From: Acidobacterium sp. S8
GTDB lineage: Bacteria > Acidobacteriota > Terriglobia > Terriglobales > Acidobacteriaceae
Reading direction: 5' to 3'
Assembly (NCBI RefSeq): GCF_009765985.1
Contig: NZ_LMUM01000019.1
Location: forward strand, 1-61,560
DNA: 61,560 nt
Shown here in pieces: positions 16,127 through 24,577 of the stretch. The position numbers and the translations under genes are program-made. The notes beneath the pieces are model-generated. The model was not told the origin of the DNA and ran no database searches. It was given only the letters and a program-made list of their open reading frames with translations. Every line of letters begins with the position of its first letter. Positions within the stretch are counted from its first letter, which is position 1.

Positions 16127-18706
16127 ATGACTGACCGTGAACTGATCCGCCACATCGAGCGCTCTGCCGGTCAGCGTGCTGGCTACAAACAACTTGTACG
16201 CGAATTCGGTCTCGGCGGCGGCCGCGAGCGCCGCCTTTTGCTCGAACATCTGGCGCGGTTGACCGCACGCGGCGACCTGGTGAAATTAGATCGCGATTTC
16301 TGGGGGATTCCGCGGGCCGTTGCCGCACGCGACAATCTCCTCGCCGGACGTCTCGATCTGCACCGCGACGGCTTCGGCTTCGTTCGCCCCACGGACAGGG
16401 CAAAAAACGGCGACGACGATATTTTCATCCCCCCCAATGAGATAAGCGGCGCCATGCAGGGCGATCAGGTCCTTGTGGAGCTGGCCGCGCCGCGCGCCGA
16501 TGGCCGCCGGCTCGGACGCATCGCCCGCGTGTTGACGCGCAAAAATCCCACCGTCGTCGGGACGTTCCAATATGCGCGCAGCGAAAAGGCGCAGGGACAT
16601 ACTGTCCGCCCATTCGACGAGCGTATAACGCAGCCCATCCTCATTCCTTTCGGGCAGGAACTGCCTTCGCCCGAATCGGCCACAAGCAGCCCGCACCGCG
16701 TTCTCGGCGAAGAAGCGAAGCGGCAGCAATTTGATGACCTCGAAGGATTAGTTGTTGACGTCGAAATTACTGAATGGCCCACGCCTATTCGAGCGGCGCG
16801 TGGGCGTGTAATCGAAATTCTGGGCGATGAAGATGCCTTCGGCGTCGACGTGGAAATCGTCATCCGCAAGCACCATTTGCCGCACGTCTTCCCTGACAAT
16901 GTCCTCAAGGAAGCCCGCGACGTGGCCTTCCTCGATGCTGAAATCATTGCCCAACGCCGCGACTTCCGCGATCTGCCGATTGTGACCATCGACGGCGAAA
17001 CCGCGCGTGACTTCGACGACGCTGTGCTTGTGCGCGAGAACGGAGACGGCACCTTCGAGCTGCAGGTGCATATCGCCGACGTGGCGCAGTATGTCACTCC
17101 CGGAACGTCGCTCGATCTCGAAGCGCGTCTGCGCGGCAACTCTGTTTATTTTCCCGATCGCGCCATCCCCATGCTGCCGCAGGAGCTGTCGACCGATATC
17201 TGCAGCCTGCGTCCTGACGAAGACCGGCTGGTACTCTCATGCCTCATGCGCATCGACGCGCAAGGCGATGTGCTCGATTACGAAGTGACCGAAGGCGTGA
17301 TCCGCTCGTCGCGACGCATGACCTACACGCAGGTCCACAAAATTCTAGATGGCGACGAGACTGTTCGCGGTGAGTTCGCAGACTTTGTACCCGAGTTCGA
17401 GCGCATGCACCAGCTTGCGCTCATCCTGAATAAGAAGCGCGAGCGGCGCGGATCGATTGATTTCGATCTCCCCGAGCCGATCATCGAGTTCGACGAATTC
17501 GGCGCAATGAAAAGCGTCACGCGTTCGGAGCGCAACTGGGCCCACCGGCTGATCGAGGAATTCATGCTGGCGGCCAACGAATGCGTTGCTTCGTGGATCG
17601 AGAGCCTTGGCGTCGACTCCATCTACCGCATCCACGAGCAGCCGGAGCCGCGCCGCATTGTGGAATTTGAAGAGACGGCGGCGACCTTTGGTTATTCGCT
17701 CGGCATCGGTAACCTGCCGGTGCGTAAGTTTGAGATGAAGTCTGACCGCCGCGAGCAGCATCGACGTGGAGGCCGCAATCCGCGCCAGCATGAAGTGCCG
17801 GAGAACATCCCCATCACGCCTCGCATGTATCAGAAGCTGACGGCAAAGATTGCAGGCCGGCCGGAGGAGCGCATCCTCTCTTACCTGATGCTGCGCTCGC
17901 TCAAGCAGGCGCGCTACAGCGAGCAGAACGAAGGCCACTTCGCGCTGGCCGCTTCCTCTTACACACATTTCACTTCGCCGATCCGGCGCTATCCCGACCT
18001 GATCGTGCACCGCATCGCCAAGGCGCTGCTGGCCGCAGGCATCAGCGGAGAAGGAAGGCTCGTCTCCGGCGAACCACACGCAAAACATGGTGCAACATGG
18101 AACCAGTTCCGCGCGCCTCGTCCGAAGGCGAAGATGGAATCGCCCATCCCCGAAACAGAGCTGGCCGCCATCTCGCAGGAGTCAAGTGAAAACGAGCGCC
18201 GCGCCGCCGACGCCGAGCGCGAACTGGTCGAGTGGAAGAAGACGAAGTTCATGCGCGAGCGCGTAGGCGAAGACTTTAGCGGCATGATCCTGAGCGCGAC
18301 CAAGTACGGCCTCTTCGTCGAGCTCGACGATCTCTTTGTCGAAGGGCTCGTCCCCATCCAGAGCCTTGGCCAGCTCGACGGCGACTACTACACCTTTCGC
18401 GAAAACACTCGCCAGATCATAGGCGAGCGCTGGGGGCGGAAGTTCACCTTCGGCCAACGAGTGCGCGTCGTGCTTGACCGTGTAGATGCCGTCGAGCGCA
18501 GATTGCAATTTTCCATTCTCGAAGCGGAATCCACAGACAAGACGCAGCCAAAACGTCCTGGCAAAGCCAATCCTAATAAGAACCAGGCACCCGCGCCAGC
18601 ATGGACCAATCAGAAGTCAAGCAAACAGAAAAAGCAAAAACGCAGCATGCAGCAGCAGGGCAAGAAGACGAAAAAGTTCGCAGGCAAAAAGAAACGACGC
18701 AAGTAA
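16127..18706 (+). CDS. rnr: Ribonuclease R
   Basis: An 859-residue 3'-5' exoribonuclease of the RNB family. An N-terminal winged helix (1-60) is followed by cold-shock domains (to about 240), the RNB catalytic core starting near 285 (V-T-I-D-G-E-T-A-R-D-F-D-D-A-V, holding the acidic metal ligands; N-W-A-H-R-L-I-E-E-F-M near 470), an S1 domain (about 700-810) and a Lys-rich tail (820-859). The tail is typical of RNase R rather than RNase II. An unusual acidic, Arg-rich insert lies near 536-560 (R-R-E-Q-H-R-R-G-G-R) and another near 640-690. The ATG at 16127 has no strong ribosome site. It degrades structured RNA and rRNA. Confidence 0.97.
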   Translation: MTDRELIRHIERSAGQRAGYKQLVREFGLGGGRERRLLLEHLARLTARGDLVKLDRDFWGIPRAVAARDNLLAGRLDLHRDGFGFVRPTDRAKNGDDDIFIPPNEISGAMQGDQVLVELAAPRADGRRLGRIARVLTRKNPTVVGTFQYARSEKAQGHTVRPFDERITQPILIPFGQELPSPESATSSPHRVLGEEAKRQQFDDLEGLVVDVEITEWPTPIRAARGRVIEILGDEDAFGVDVEIVIRKHHLPHVFPDNVLKEARDVAFLDAEIIAQRRDFRDLPIVTIDGETARDFDDAVLVRENGDGTFELQVHIADVAQYVTPGTSLDLEARLRGNSVYFPDRAIPMLPQELSTDICSLRPDEDRLVLSCLMRIDAQGDVLDYEVTEGVIRSSRRMTYTQVHKILDGDETVRGEFADFVPEFERMHQLALILNKKRERRGSIDFDLPEPIIEFDEFGAMKSVTRSERNWAHRLIEEFMLAANECVASWIESLGVDSIYRIHEQPEPRRIVEFEETAATFGYSLGIGNLPVRKFEMKSDRREQHRRGGRNPRQHEVPENIPITPRMYQKLTAKIAGRPEERILSYLMLRSLKQARYSEQNEGHFALAASSYTHFTSPIRRYPDLIVHRIAKALLAAGISGEGRLVSGEPHAKHGATWNQFRAPRPKAKMESPIPETELAAISQESSENERRAADAERELVEWKKTKFMRERVGEDFSGMILSATKYGLFVELDDLFVEGLVPIQSLGQLDGDYYTFRENTRQIIGERWGRKFTFGQRVRVVLDRVDAVERRLQFSILEAESTDKTQPKRPGKANPNKNQAPAPAWTNQKSSKQKKQKRSMQQQGKKTKKFAGKKKRRK

Positions 18707-18717
18707 ACAAGTAAATG

Positions 18718-18752
18718 CGGGTGCCCTAGGTTCGCGCAGCTAACCTGGGCGT
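18718..18752. repeat. CCAGGTTCGCGCAGCTAACCTGG-type palindromic repeat
   Basis: The segment GCGGGTGCCCTAGGTTCGCG through AACCTGGGCG is nearly identical to a second copy at 40691-40725, differing at one base. Its arms pair (CTAGGTT / AACCTGG, one wobble). It starts 12 bases after the rnr stop and may also end that transcript. Confidence 0.7.
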
Positions 18753-18873
18753 GAATATCCTGGCGTCCCGAATATCACGCTATCGTCAATGCCTCGGCTG
18801 GTCTCTAATTTGCATACCAAGACACAGGCCACCGGCCTGCTTACAATAGAAGCGAAAGGTAATTTTCGACACG

Positions 18874-19146
18874 ATGGCACATATGGTGTTTTGTTCGCGC
18901 TACAAACAAGAGCTGGAGGGCCTGGAAGAGCCGCCCTTTGACAGCGATTTCGGCAACAAGATCTATCACAACGTCTCAAAAAAGGCATGGCAGGAGTGGC
19001 TGGAGCACCAGAAGATGCTGCTCAACGAATACCGCCTGCAGCCCTGGACGCCTCAGGCGCAGGAGTTCCTCGTCGAACAGATGGAGCGCTACTTCTTCGG
19101 CGAAGGGTCGGAGCTGCCCAAGGAATACGTCCCGCCATCGCACTAG
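18874..19146 (+). CDS. yggX: YggX-type Fe(2+)-trafficking / oxidative damage protection protein
   Basis: A 90-residue protein of the YggX family (E. coli YggX is 91). The family Cys appears as C7 in [22 protein letters not shown] (27-42) and H-Q-K-M-L-L-N-E (45-52) match family motifs. YggX protects Fe-S proteins and limits iron-driven oxidative damage. It lies 23 bases before ridA and shares direction with ridA and msrB, which suggests a joint damage-repair role. The RBS AAAGG lies about 10 bases before the ATG. Confidence 0.93.
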   Translation: MAHMVFCSRYKQELEGLEEPPFDSDFGNKIYHNVSKKAWQEWLEHQKMLLNEYRLQPWTPQAQEFLVEQMERYFFGEGSELPKEYVPPSH

Positions 19147-19169
19147 AACTGCCGGAGACAAGATCTGCA

Positions 19170-19562
19170 ATGAGCGAAAAGCAAGCTGTTTCTACGAAGA
19201 GCGCGCCGGCGGCCATTGGGCCCTATTCGCAGGCCGTGCGCGTCGGCGACTTTCTCTATACCTCGGGCCAGGTTGGGCTTGATCCGGCCTCGGGAGCGCT
19301 GGTTGAAGGCGGCATTGAAGCGCAGACGACCCGCGTGCTCGAAAACCTGAAAGCGGTGCTCGAAGCAGCCGGAATCGGCTTTGAAAACGTGATTAAAACC
19401 ACCGTTTTTCTCAAAAACATGGGCGATTTTGCAGCCATGAACGCCATTTACGCGCAATATTTAGCGCCCGAAGGCGTTGTCGCTCCAGCTCGTTCGACGG
19501 TCGAAGTGGCCCGGCTGCCCAAGGATGGTCTGGTCGAGATCGAAGTCATTGCGAGAATGTAA
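19170..19562 (+). CDS. ridA: RidA family deaminase (2-iminobutanoate/2-iminopropanoate)
   Basis: A 130-residue RidA/YjgF protein. Catalytic R108 ([10 protein letters not shown]) and E124 (G-L-V-E-I-E-V), with G-P-Y-S-Q at 17-21, mark it as the active RidA subgroup. It releases ammonia from reactive imine intermediates made by PLP enzymes. The start at 19170 has GGAGA upstream; the frame reads further back but that part overlaps yggX. It is spaced 23 bases after yggX and 42 bases before msrB. Confidence 0.97.
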   Translation: MSEKQAVSTKSAPAAIGPYSQAVRVGDFLYTSGQVGLDPASGALVEGGIEAQTTRVLENLKAVLEAAGIGFENVIKTTVFLKNMGDFAAMNAIYAQYLAPEGVVAPARSTVEVARLPKDGLVEIEVIARM

Positions 19563-19604
19563 CCGAACAGGCCATTTTCCATCTAATAACAGTGGGGCAG
19601 ACAT

Positions 19605-20015
19605 ATGGCTGATACGAAGGTAGAAAAGGTTCAAAAGACAGAAGAAGAATGGCGTAAGCTGCTGACGCCAGAGCAGTTCCACGTCACGCGGGAAAAGGGT
19701 ACGGAGCCTGCCTTTACCGGCAAGCTCTATTACAACCACGACGACGGCATCTACCGTTGTGTAGCCTGCGGAACGGAGCTCTTCACTTCCGACAAGAAAT
19801 TCGAATCGGGTAGCGGCTGGCCCAGTTTCTGGCTGCCGGTGCGTCCCGACGCCGTGGAAACGCATGAAGACAACGCCTACGGCATGAAACGCGTAGAAGT
19901 GACCTGCGCCACCTGCGGCGCGCATCTGGGCCATGTATTTCCAGACGGGCCGCAGCCAACGGGATTGCGCTACTGCATCAATTCCGCGTCACTCGATTTC
20001 GAAAAGAAGCAGTAA
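19605..20015 (+). CDS. msrB: Peptide-methionine (R)-S-oxide reductase
   Basis: A 136-residue MsrB that repairs methionine-R-sulfoxide in proteins. Zinc cysteines are C52/C55 and C101/C104; the catalytic Cys is C124 in L-R-Y-C-I-N-S. The G-S-G-W-P-S-F-W motif (69-76) is complete. No signal peptide was seen, so it acts in the cytoplasm. Its place after yggX and ridA supports a stress-repair operon; the metalloprotease gene follows 9 bases after its stop. Confidence 0.98.
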   Translation: MADTKVEKVQKTEEEWRKLLTPEQFHVTREKGTEPAFTGKLYYNHDDGIYRCVACGTELFTSDKKFESGSGWPSFWLPVRPDAVETHEDNAYGMKRVEVTCATCGAHLGHVFPDGPQPTGLRYCINSASLDFEKKQ

Positions 20016-20024
20016 GAAAATCTT

Positions 20025-21020
20025 ATGAGGCGCAGGCGTTTGCGGATAATCGCAACCTGCGCCTTTCTTATTTTTACCGCTGCCTGCGGATTTTTCCTGC
20101 GCGGACAGTTTCATGGTGATCCTCCATGGCGGCATCCTGTCGCCTCTTCGCAAACAATTCACATCAGCAACACGGTGATTCAGGTCGATTTCGGACCCGG
20201 CTCCCCTGATCTTCCAAAATCTACAATTTTGCACTGGGTTGAGAACGCGGCCAGCTCTGTCGCGACATACTACGGGCGATTCCCAGTAGCGCGCGATCGC
20301 GTGTTGATTGAATTTGCGCCGGGACAGGGCATTCTGCGCGGAACGAGCTGGGGCGATGTCGGTGGCTCTCCCGCTTTTCACCGTCTCGTGCTGGGAGAAC
20401 AGACAACGCAGCGCGATCTCGATGACGACTGGGAGATGACGCACGAGTTCGTGCATTCTGCGTTTCCCTCAGTCGATGACGACCACTCCTGGATCGAGGA
20501 GGGTTTGGCCACCTACATTGAGCCGATTGCGCGCGTGCAGCGCGGCTTCCTGCCCGCGGAGAGAATATGGTCCGACATGATGCACGATATGCCCAAGGGC
20601 GATCCGGGCAGCTCTGACCACGGCCTTGATCGTACGCACACCTGGGGGCGCACTTACTGGGGCGGCGCGCAGTTCTGCCTGCTGGCCGATGTCACCATCC
20701 GCGAGCAGACCCGTAACCAGAAAGGCTTGCAGGACGCGCTGCGGGCTATCGTCTCCGCTGGCGGCACCATCGACAAAGACTGGCCGCTCGAAAAAGCATT
20801 TGAGGCCGGCGACCATGCGACCGGGACGCATGTGCTCATCAATCTTTACGACTCAATGCGCGATACGCCGAAACCCGTCGATCTCGACGAGCTATGGCGC
20901 AAGCTTGGCGTAGTCCATTCAAGCGATGGCATTCGTTTTGACGACCATGCGCCTGAGGCGGACATCCGCAAGGCCATCACCCGCACTCCGGCTACGGGCG
21001 TGATTCGGCCCCAGCCGTGA
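20025..21020 (+). CDS. Membrane-anchored gluzincin-type metalloprotease-like protein
   Basis: A 331-residue protein with an N-terminal signal or anchor (about 8-28; A-A-C-G at 19-22 could be a lipobox, though the residue before Cys is Ala and the spacing is only fair). The zinc motif H-E-F-V-H (140-144) is followed 14 residues later by E158-E159 in W-I-E-E-G-L-A-T-Y, the M1/M61-like arrangement of HEXXH plus downstream Glu. It is therefore a probable active peptidase of the MA clan. It starts 9 bases after msrB and may belong to that operon, and its stop is one base from the GH5 stop on the other strand (convergent). Confidence 0.75.
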   Translation: MRRRRLRIIATCAFLIFTAACGFFLRGQFHGDPPWRHPVASSQTIHISNTVIQVDFGPGSPDLPKSTILHWVENAASSVATYYGRFPVARDRVLIEFAPGQGILRGTSWGDVGGSPAFHRLVLGEQTTQRDLDDDWEMTHEFVHSAFPSVDDDHSWIEEGLATYIEPIARVQRGFLPAERIWSDMMHDMPKGDPGSSDHGLDRTHTWGRTYWGGAQFCLLADVTIREQTRNQKGLQDALRAIVSAGGTIDKDWPLEKAFEAGDHATGTHVLINLYDSMRDTPKPVDLDELWRKLGVVHSSDGIRFDDHAPEADIRKAITRTPATGVIRPQP

Positions 21021-21021
21021 T

Positions 21022-22239
21022 TTAGTGGCTGACAGGCGTCAGACCCAACTCCTGCACGTACCCAGCATTCACGCGGCTATTTGCGAATTGAATTTTCTTA
21101 AGCAGATCGTCGAAGGCTTCCTGCGCTACTTCTGGTGAGGGACGTGCCGCGATGCGTTTCTCCGCGTTTCCAGTGCCGGGACCCATCTTCGCGAAGGTGA
21201 TGATCTCGTCCCAGTGCGCGGGCCGGTCGAAGGTAACGACAGACGAGGTCGCGTCCATCTTCTTGTATGGCCAGAAGCACCAGCCTACGTGATTGGCTTC
21301 GAGCGTCTTAGTGAAGGCAGCGATCCACTCGTCCTTGTTCTCGCCCGATTCGCCGAGCCAGATGGGCACATGGTACTTGTCGCGGAAGTCGAGATACTCC
21401 TGTATTACGCTGACATCGGTGGGCGACCAGTATTTATGCAGCGTGTACATCACGTTCGAATCGAAGGGCTGCCCGAAGACTTTGAAGTTCGAGTCCCATT
21501 GCGCGCCGCCGAGGATGACGACATGGTTGCGATCGACTGACCGGACAGCAGCCACCAGCTTGCGATAGACCGGCTCCAGATCCTTGTTGTACTGCTGCAG
21601 CTGCGGATAATGCGGGATCGGCTCATTCAGCAGGTCATAGCCGAGAACGATGGGCTCATTGCGATAATGCGCGGCAATTCTGCGCCAGATGGCGGCGGTA
21701 TGCGCCTGCGCTTCTTCGCTGCGATAGAGCCACGGGTATCCCCAGCTGTCGTCGATATTCGTGCCGGTCTGGCCACCGGGAGCGCAGTGCAGATCGAGGA
21801 TGACGTAGATGTTGTCTTTTCGCGCCCAGGCGATGAGGCGGTCGAGCAGGCGGAAGCCGTCGGCGTTGTCGCTGTCAAAGAACTTCCAATGCAGCGGCAC
21901 TCGCACGGAGTTGAATCCGCTCTTCTTCAGCAGATCGATATCGGCTTCAGTGATGTAGCTCTCGCGCCACTGCTTCCAGAAAGCGTCGGCCTTCTCAGGG
22001 CCGATGAGTTCGTAACTCAGCTCTTCAATTTCGTGCGTCGATTGTGGGCCGCCATCGAAGTGGAACATGTAGCCTTCCGGCTCAAACCAGTTGCCAAGAT
22101 TAATGCCGCGCAGCATCAGCGTCTGGCCGCTCGCAGTCACCAGGTCCGGGCCCTTCGTGTGTACAAAGCCGCGTTGTGCGAAGAGAAGAGGAGAAGCGAG
22201 AAGAAAAATGCAGAGAGAGATTCTTTTGATTGTGTTCAT
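21022..22239 (-). CDS. Exported glycoside hydrolase family 5 protein
   Basis: A 405-residue exported enzyme: signal peptide 1-22 (cleavage near L-F-A-Q). A GH5 barrel follows, with catalytic acid/base E206 in L-L-N-E-P and nucleophile E297 in W-L-G-E-S-G; H268 and Y270 and the N-S-V-R-V-P motif (110-115) also fit. GH5 members cut beta-glucans, mannans or related polymers; the subfamily is not settled here. The start at 22239 (M-N-T-I-K-R-I) is chosen for the signal peptide. It lies 46 bases after prmC on the same strand, which may be chance. Confidence 0.93.
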   Translation of the reverse strand: MNTIKRISLCIFLLASPLLFAQRGFVHTKGPDLVTASGQTLMLRGINLGNWFEPEGYMFHFDGGPQSTHEIEELSYELIGPEKADAFWKQWRESYITEADIDLLKKSGFNSVRVPLHWKFFDSDNADGFRLLDRLIAWARKDNIYVILDLHCAPGGQTGTNIDDSWGYPWLYRSEEAQAHTAAIWRRIAAHYRNEPIVLGYDLLNEPIPHYPQLQQYNKDLEPVYRKLVAAVRSVDRNHVVILGGAQWDSNFKVFGQPFDSNVMYTLHKYWSPTDVSVIQEYLDFRDKYHVPIWLGESGENKDEWIAAFTKTLEANHVGWCFWPYKKMDATSSVVTFDRPAHWDEIITFAKMGPGTGNAEKRIAARPSPEVAQEAFDDLLKKIQFANSRVNAGYVQELGLTPVSH

Positions 22240-22285
22240 CGTGGCGACCAAAGCATATACCACGAGGCAATCGAGTGTCTGTAGC

Positions 22286-23131
22286 TTATCGTTGCGCGCA
22301 GGCAATGCGCGGGATTCCCTGCAAGTCGTTAATGAAGCTGACATTGGTCCAACCTGAGAGCAATTGCGCAAGAGCTTCGCGCTGCCCCTGCCCGATCTCC
22401 ATCAACAACCAGCCGCCCGGCTTCAGCGCGAGCTGCGCCTGCGGAATCAAGCGCTCGTAAATGTCGAGTCCCGATGGCCCGGCAAAAAGTGCGAAAGCAG
22501 GCTCATAGTCGCGCACCTGCGGTTCAAGCGTCGCACGATCAGCTTCGGCAACGTAAGGCGGATTCGAGACGATGGCATCGAATGACTCACCTGCGACCGC
22601 GCTCAGCAGATCGGACTTGAGAAAGCGTACGCGGTCAGCGACTTGATGTGTCTCAGCGTTGCGTCGCGCTATGGCAAGCGCAGCTTCTGAAATATCAAGC
22701 GCCGTCACCTGAGCATCACGCAGAGTATGAGCCAGCGCAATTGCAATAGCTCCGGAACCAGTGCCGATATCCGCGATGGTCAACGGCATGTCGTGCGGGA
22801 CGCGAGCCAGCAGAGCTTCGACGAGATGCTCTGTTTCCGGGCGCGGAATCAGCACGTCCGGTGTAACGGCGAATGACAAGCCATAGAACTCCTGCTCACC
22901 GAGAATGTACTGGATTGGTTCATGAATTGCGCGGCGGCGCAGCCACTCGTCATACTGAGCGGCCTGATCTTCGGTAAGAATCGCATCCGGGTGTGTCAGC
23001 AGAAATGTCCGGTCGCGCCCGATGAGACGCAGAAGGAGCAGTTCGGCGTCGCGATGCGGTTGCAAGCTGACGTCTTCGAGGGCCTTCGTTCCCTGCGCTA
23101 AAGCTTGACGTAATGAAAGCTGAGTGTTCAT
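22286..23131 (-). CDS. prmC: Release factor glutamine methyltransferase
   Basis: A 281-residue SAM methyltransferase that modifies the Gln of the GGQ motif in RF1 and RF2. It has the SAM motif D-I-G-T-G-S-G (121-127) and the substrate motif N-P-P-Y (190-193); the N-terminal helical domain carries R-R-R-A-I-H-E-P-I-Q-Y-I-L-G (65-78), specific to PrmC. It lies downstream of prfA, its substrate gene, as in most bacteria; here a repeat element fills the 206-base gap. The start at 23131 has no strong ribosome site; the frame upstream enters the repeat element and is excluded. Confidence 0.97.
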   Translation of the reverse strand: MNTQLSLRQALAQGTKALEDVSLQPHRDAELLLLRLIGRDRTFLLTHPDAILTEDQAAQYDEWLRRRAIHEPIQYILGEQEFYGLSFAVTPDVLIPRPETEHLVEALLARVPHDMPLTIADIGTGSGAIAIALAHTLRDAQVTALDISEAALAIARRNAETHQVADRVRFLKSDLLSAVAGESFDAIVSNPPYVAEADRATLEPQVRDYEPAFALFAGPSGLDIYERLIPQAQLALKPGGWLLMEIGQGQREALAQLLSGWTNVSFINDLQGIPRIACAQR

Positions 23132-23145
23132 CAGATAAGAACAAG

Positions 23146-23294
23146 GAGTCATTCTGACCCTGAACTTAGTGAAGGGGAAGAATCCAGAGACCATTTCGTT
23201 TCCGATTGCTGATTCAGGTTTCTCAAAGAAACCTACATGGTTCGTAGCTACTGCAGACAACCTCTGGATTCTTCGCTTCGCTCAGAATGACTCC
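23146..23294. repeat. Long inverted-repeat element between prfA and prmC
   Basis: Outer arms GGAGTCATTCTGA (23146-23158) and TCAGAATGACTCC (23282-23294) are perfect inverted copies. Inner arms GAAGAATCCAGAG (23177-23189) and CTCTGGATTCTTC (23262-23274) are perfect as well. The whole 149 bases would fold into a long hairpin within the prfA-prmC transcript. It belongs to the GTCATTCTGAG family. Confidence 0.88.
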
Positions 23295-23337
23295 TCTATA
23301 ACGGAATAGATTACGCAGTCGAAGCACTATCACTGAA

Positions 23338-24414
23338 TCATGCGGCGCTGGCGGTCTCCGCCTTCAACCGCTCCGCATTGAAATGCGACGTCAGAGCGTC
23401 AATCACCGGCTGCAGCCTGCCTTCCATGACGTCCGCAAGCTGATGAATCGTCAGTCCGATGCGGTGATCGGTCAAGCGATTCTGTGGAAAGTTATACGTG
23501 CGAATCTTCTCGCTGCGATCGCCGGATCCGACCTGTTGCTTGCGTTCCTTGGCCAGTGCCTGCTGCTGCTTCTCCATCTCGATTTCATAGAGACGCGCAC
23601 GCAACACGCGCATGCCTTTTTCGCGATTCTTGATCTGCGATTTCTCGTCCTGGCAGCTGACGACTGTGTTCGTCGGGATATGCGTGATACGGACAGCGGA
23701 GTAAGTCGTGTTCACAGATTGGCCGCCCGGTCCCGATGAACAGAACGTATCGATGCGCAGGTCCTTCGCTTCAATCTTCACATCCACGTCTTCAGCTTCC
23801 GGCAGCACGGCAACCGTGATCGCAGAAGTATGCACGCGACCCTGAGTTTCAGTCGCAGGTACGCGTTGCACGCGATGCACGCCGCTTTCGTACTTGAGTT
23901 GCGAATAAACCTTGTTGCCTTCAATGATGGCGATGACTTCCTTCAATCCGCCAACGGACGATTCAGAACTTGAAAGCACTTCCACCTTCCAGCGGTGCTG
24001 CTCCGCGAAACGCGAATACATGCGGAAAACTTCCGCCACAAAGAGCGACGCTTCATCACCGCCGGTGCCCGCGCGGATTTCAAGGATGACGTTCTTCTCG
24101 TCGTTCGGGTCCTTCGGAAGCAGAGCGAGTTTCAATCCTTCTTCGATCTTCGGCAGGCGCTCTTCGAGCTGCGTCAACTCTTCTTCCGCCATGGCGCGGA
24201 TGTCTGCGTCCGTCTCATTCAGCATCGCCTTGGCGTCGGCAATGCCGGTCTGCACCTGCTGGTAGTCGCGATAGCTCTCGACCACTTCCTGCAGGTCGCG
24301 GTGCTGCTTGGCCAGCTTCTGATATTTCTGCTGGTCAGAGACGATCTCGGGCAAAGCAAGCTGCTCGCCTAATTCTTCATAACGGGCTGCGATCTGATCT
24401 AAACGCTCAAACAT
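23338..24414 (-). CDS. prfA: Peptide chain release factor 1
   Basis: A 358-residue class I release factor. The stop-codon reading motif is P-A-T (186-188), which marks RF1 (reads UAA and UAG) rather than RF2 (S-P-F). The catalytic G-G-Q is at 230-232 in S-S-G-P-G-G-Q-S. The length and order of domains are normal. The 163-base gap to the divergent DNA ligase holds its promoter. Its partner methylase prmC follows on the same strand. Confidence 0.98.
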   Translation of the reverse strand: MFERLDQIAARYEELGEQLALPEIVSDQQKYQKLAKQHRDLQEVVESYRDYQQVQTGIADAKAMLNETDADIRAMAEEELTQLEERLPKIEEGLKLALLPKDPNDEKNVILEIRAGTGGDEASLFVAEVFRMYSRFAEQHRWKVEVLSSSESSVGGLKEVIAIIEGNKVYSQLKYESGVHRVQRVPATETQGRVHTSAITVAVLPEAEDVDVKIEAKDLRIDTFCSSGPGGQSVNTTYSAVRITHIPTNTVVSCQDEKSQIKNREKGMRVLRARLYEIEMEKQQQALAKERKQQVGSGDRSEKIRTYNFPQNRLTDHRIGLTIHQLADVMEGRLQPVIDALTSHFNAERLKAETASAA

Positions 24415-24577
24415 AATGATTTCTCGTGCGCTCTGCGCGGTTCGGTGTGAATTGTATAACGGAAAAAGGCAGACGAACGGTATGGGCGGCGGGACCCGCT
24501 AGAGAAGAGTGCCGATCTGGAGGCCAGAATGCATTGTCTTCATTTTACCGCGCTTTTTCGCTTAGAAAAAGACCTAA

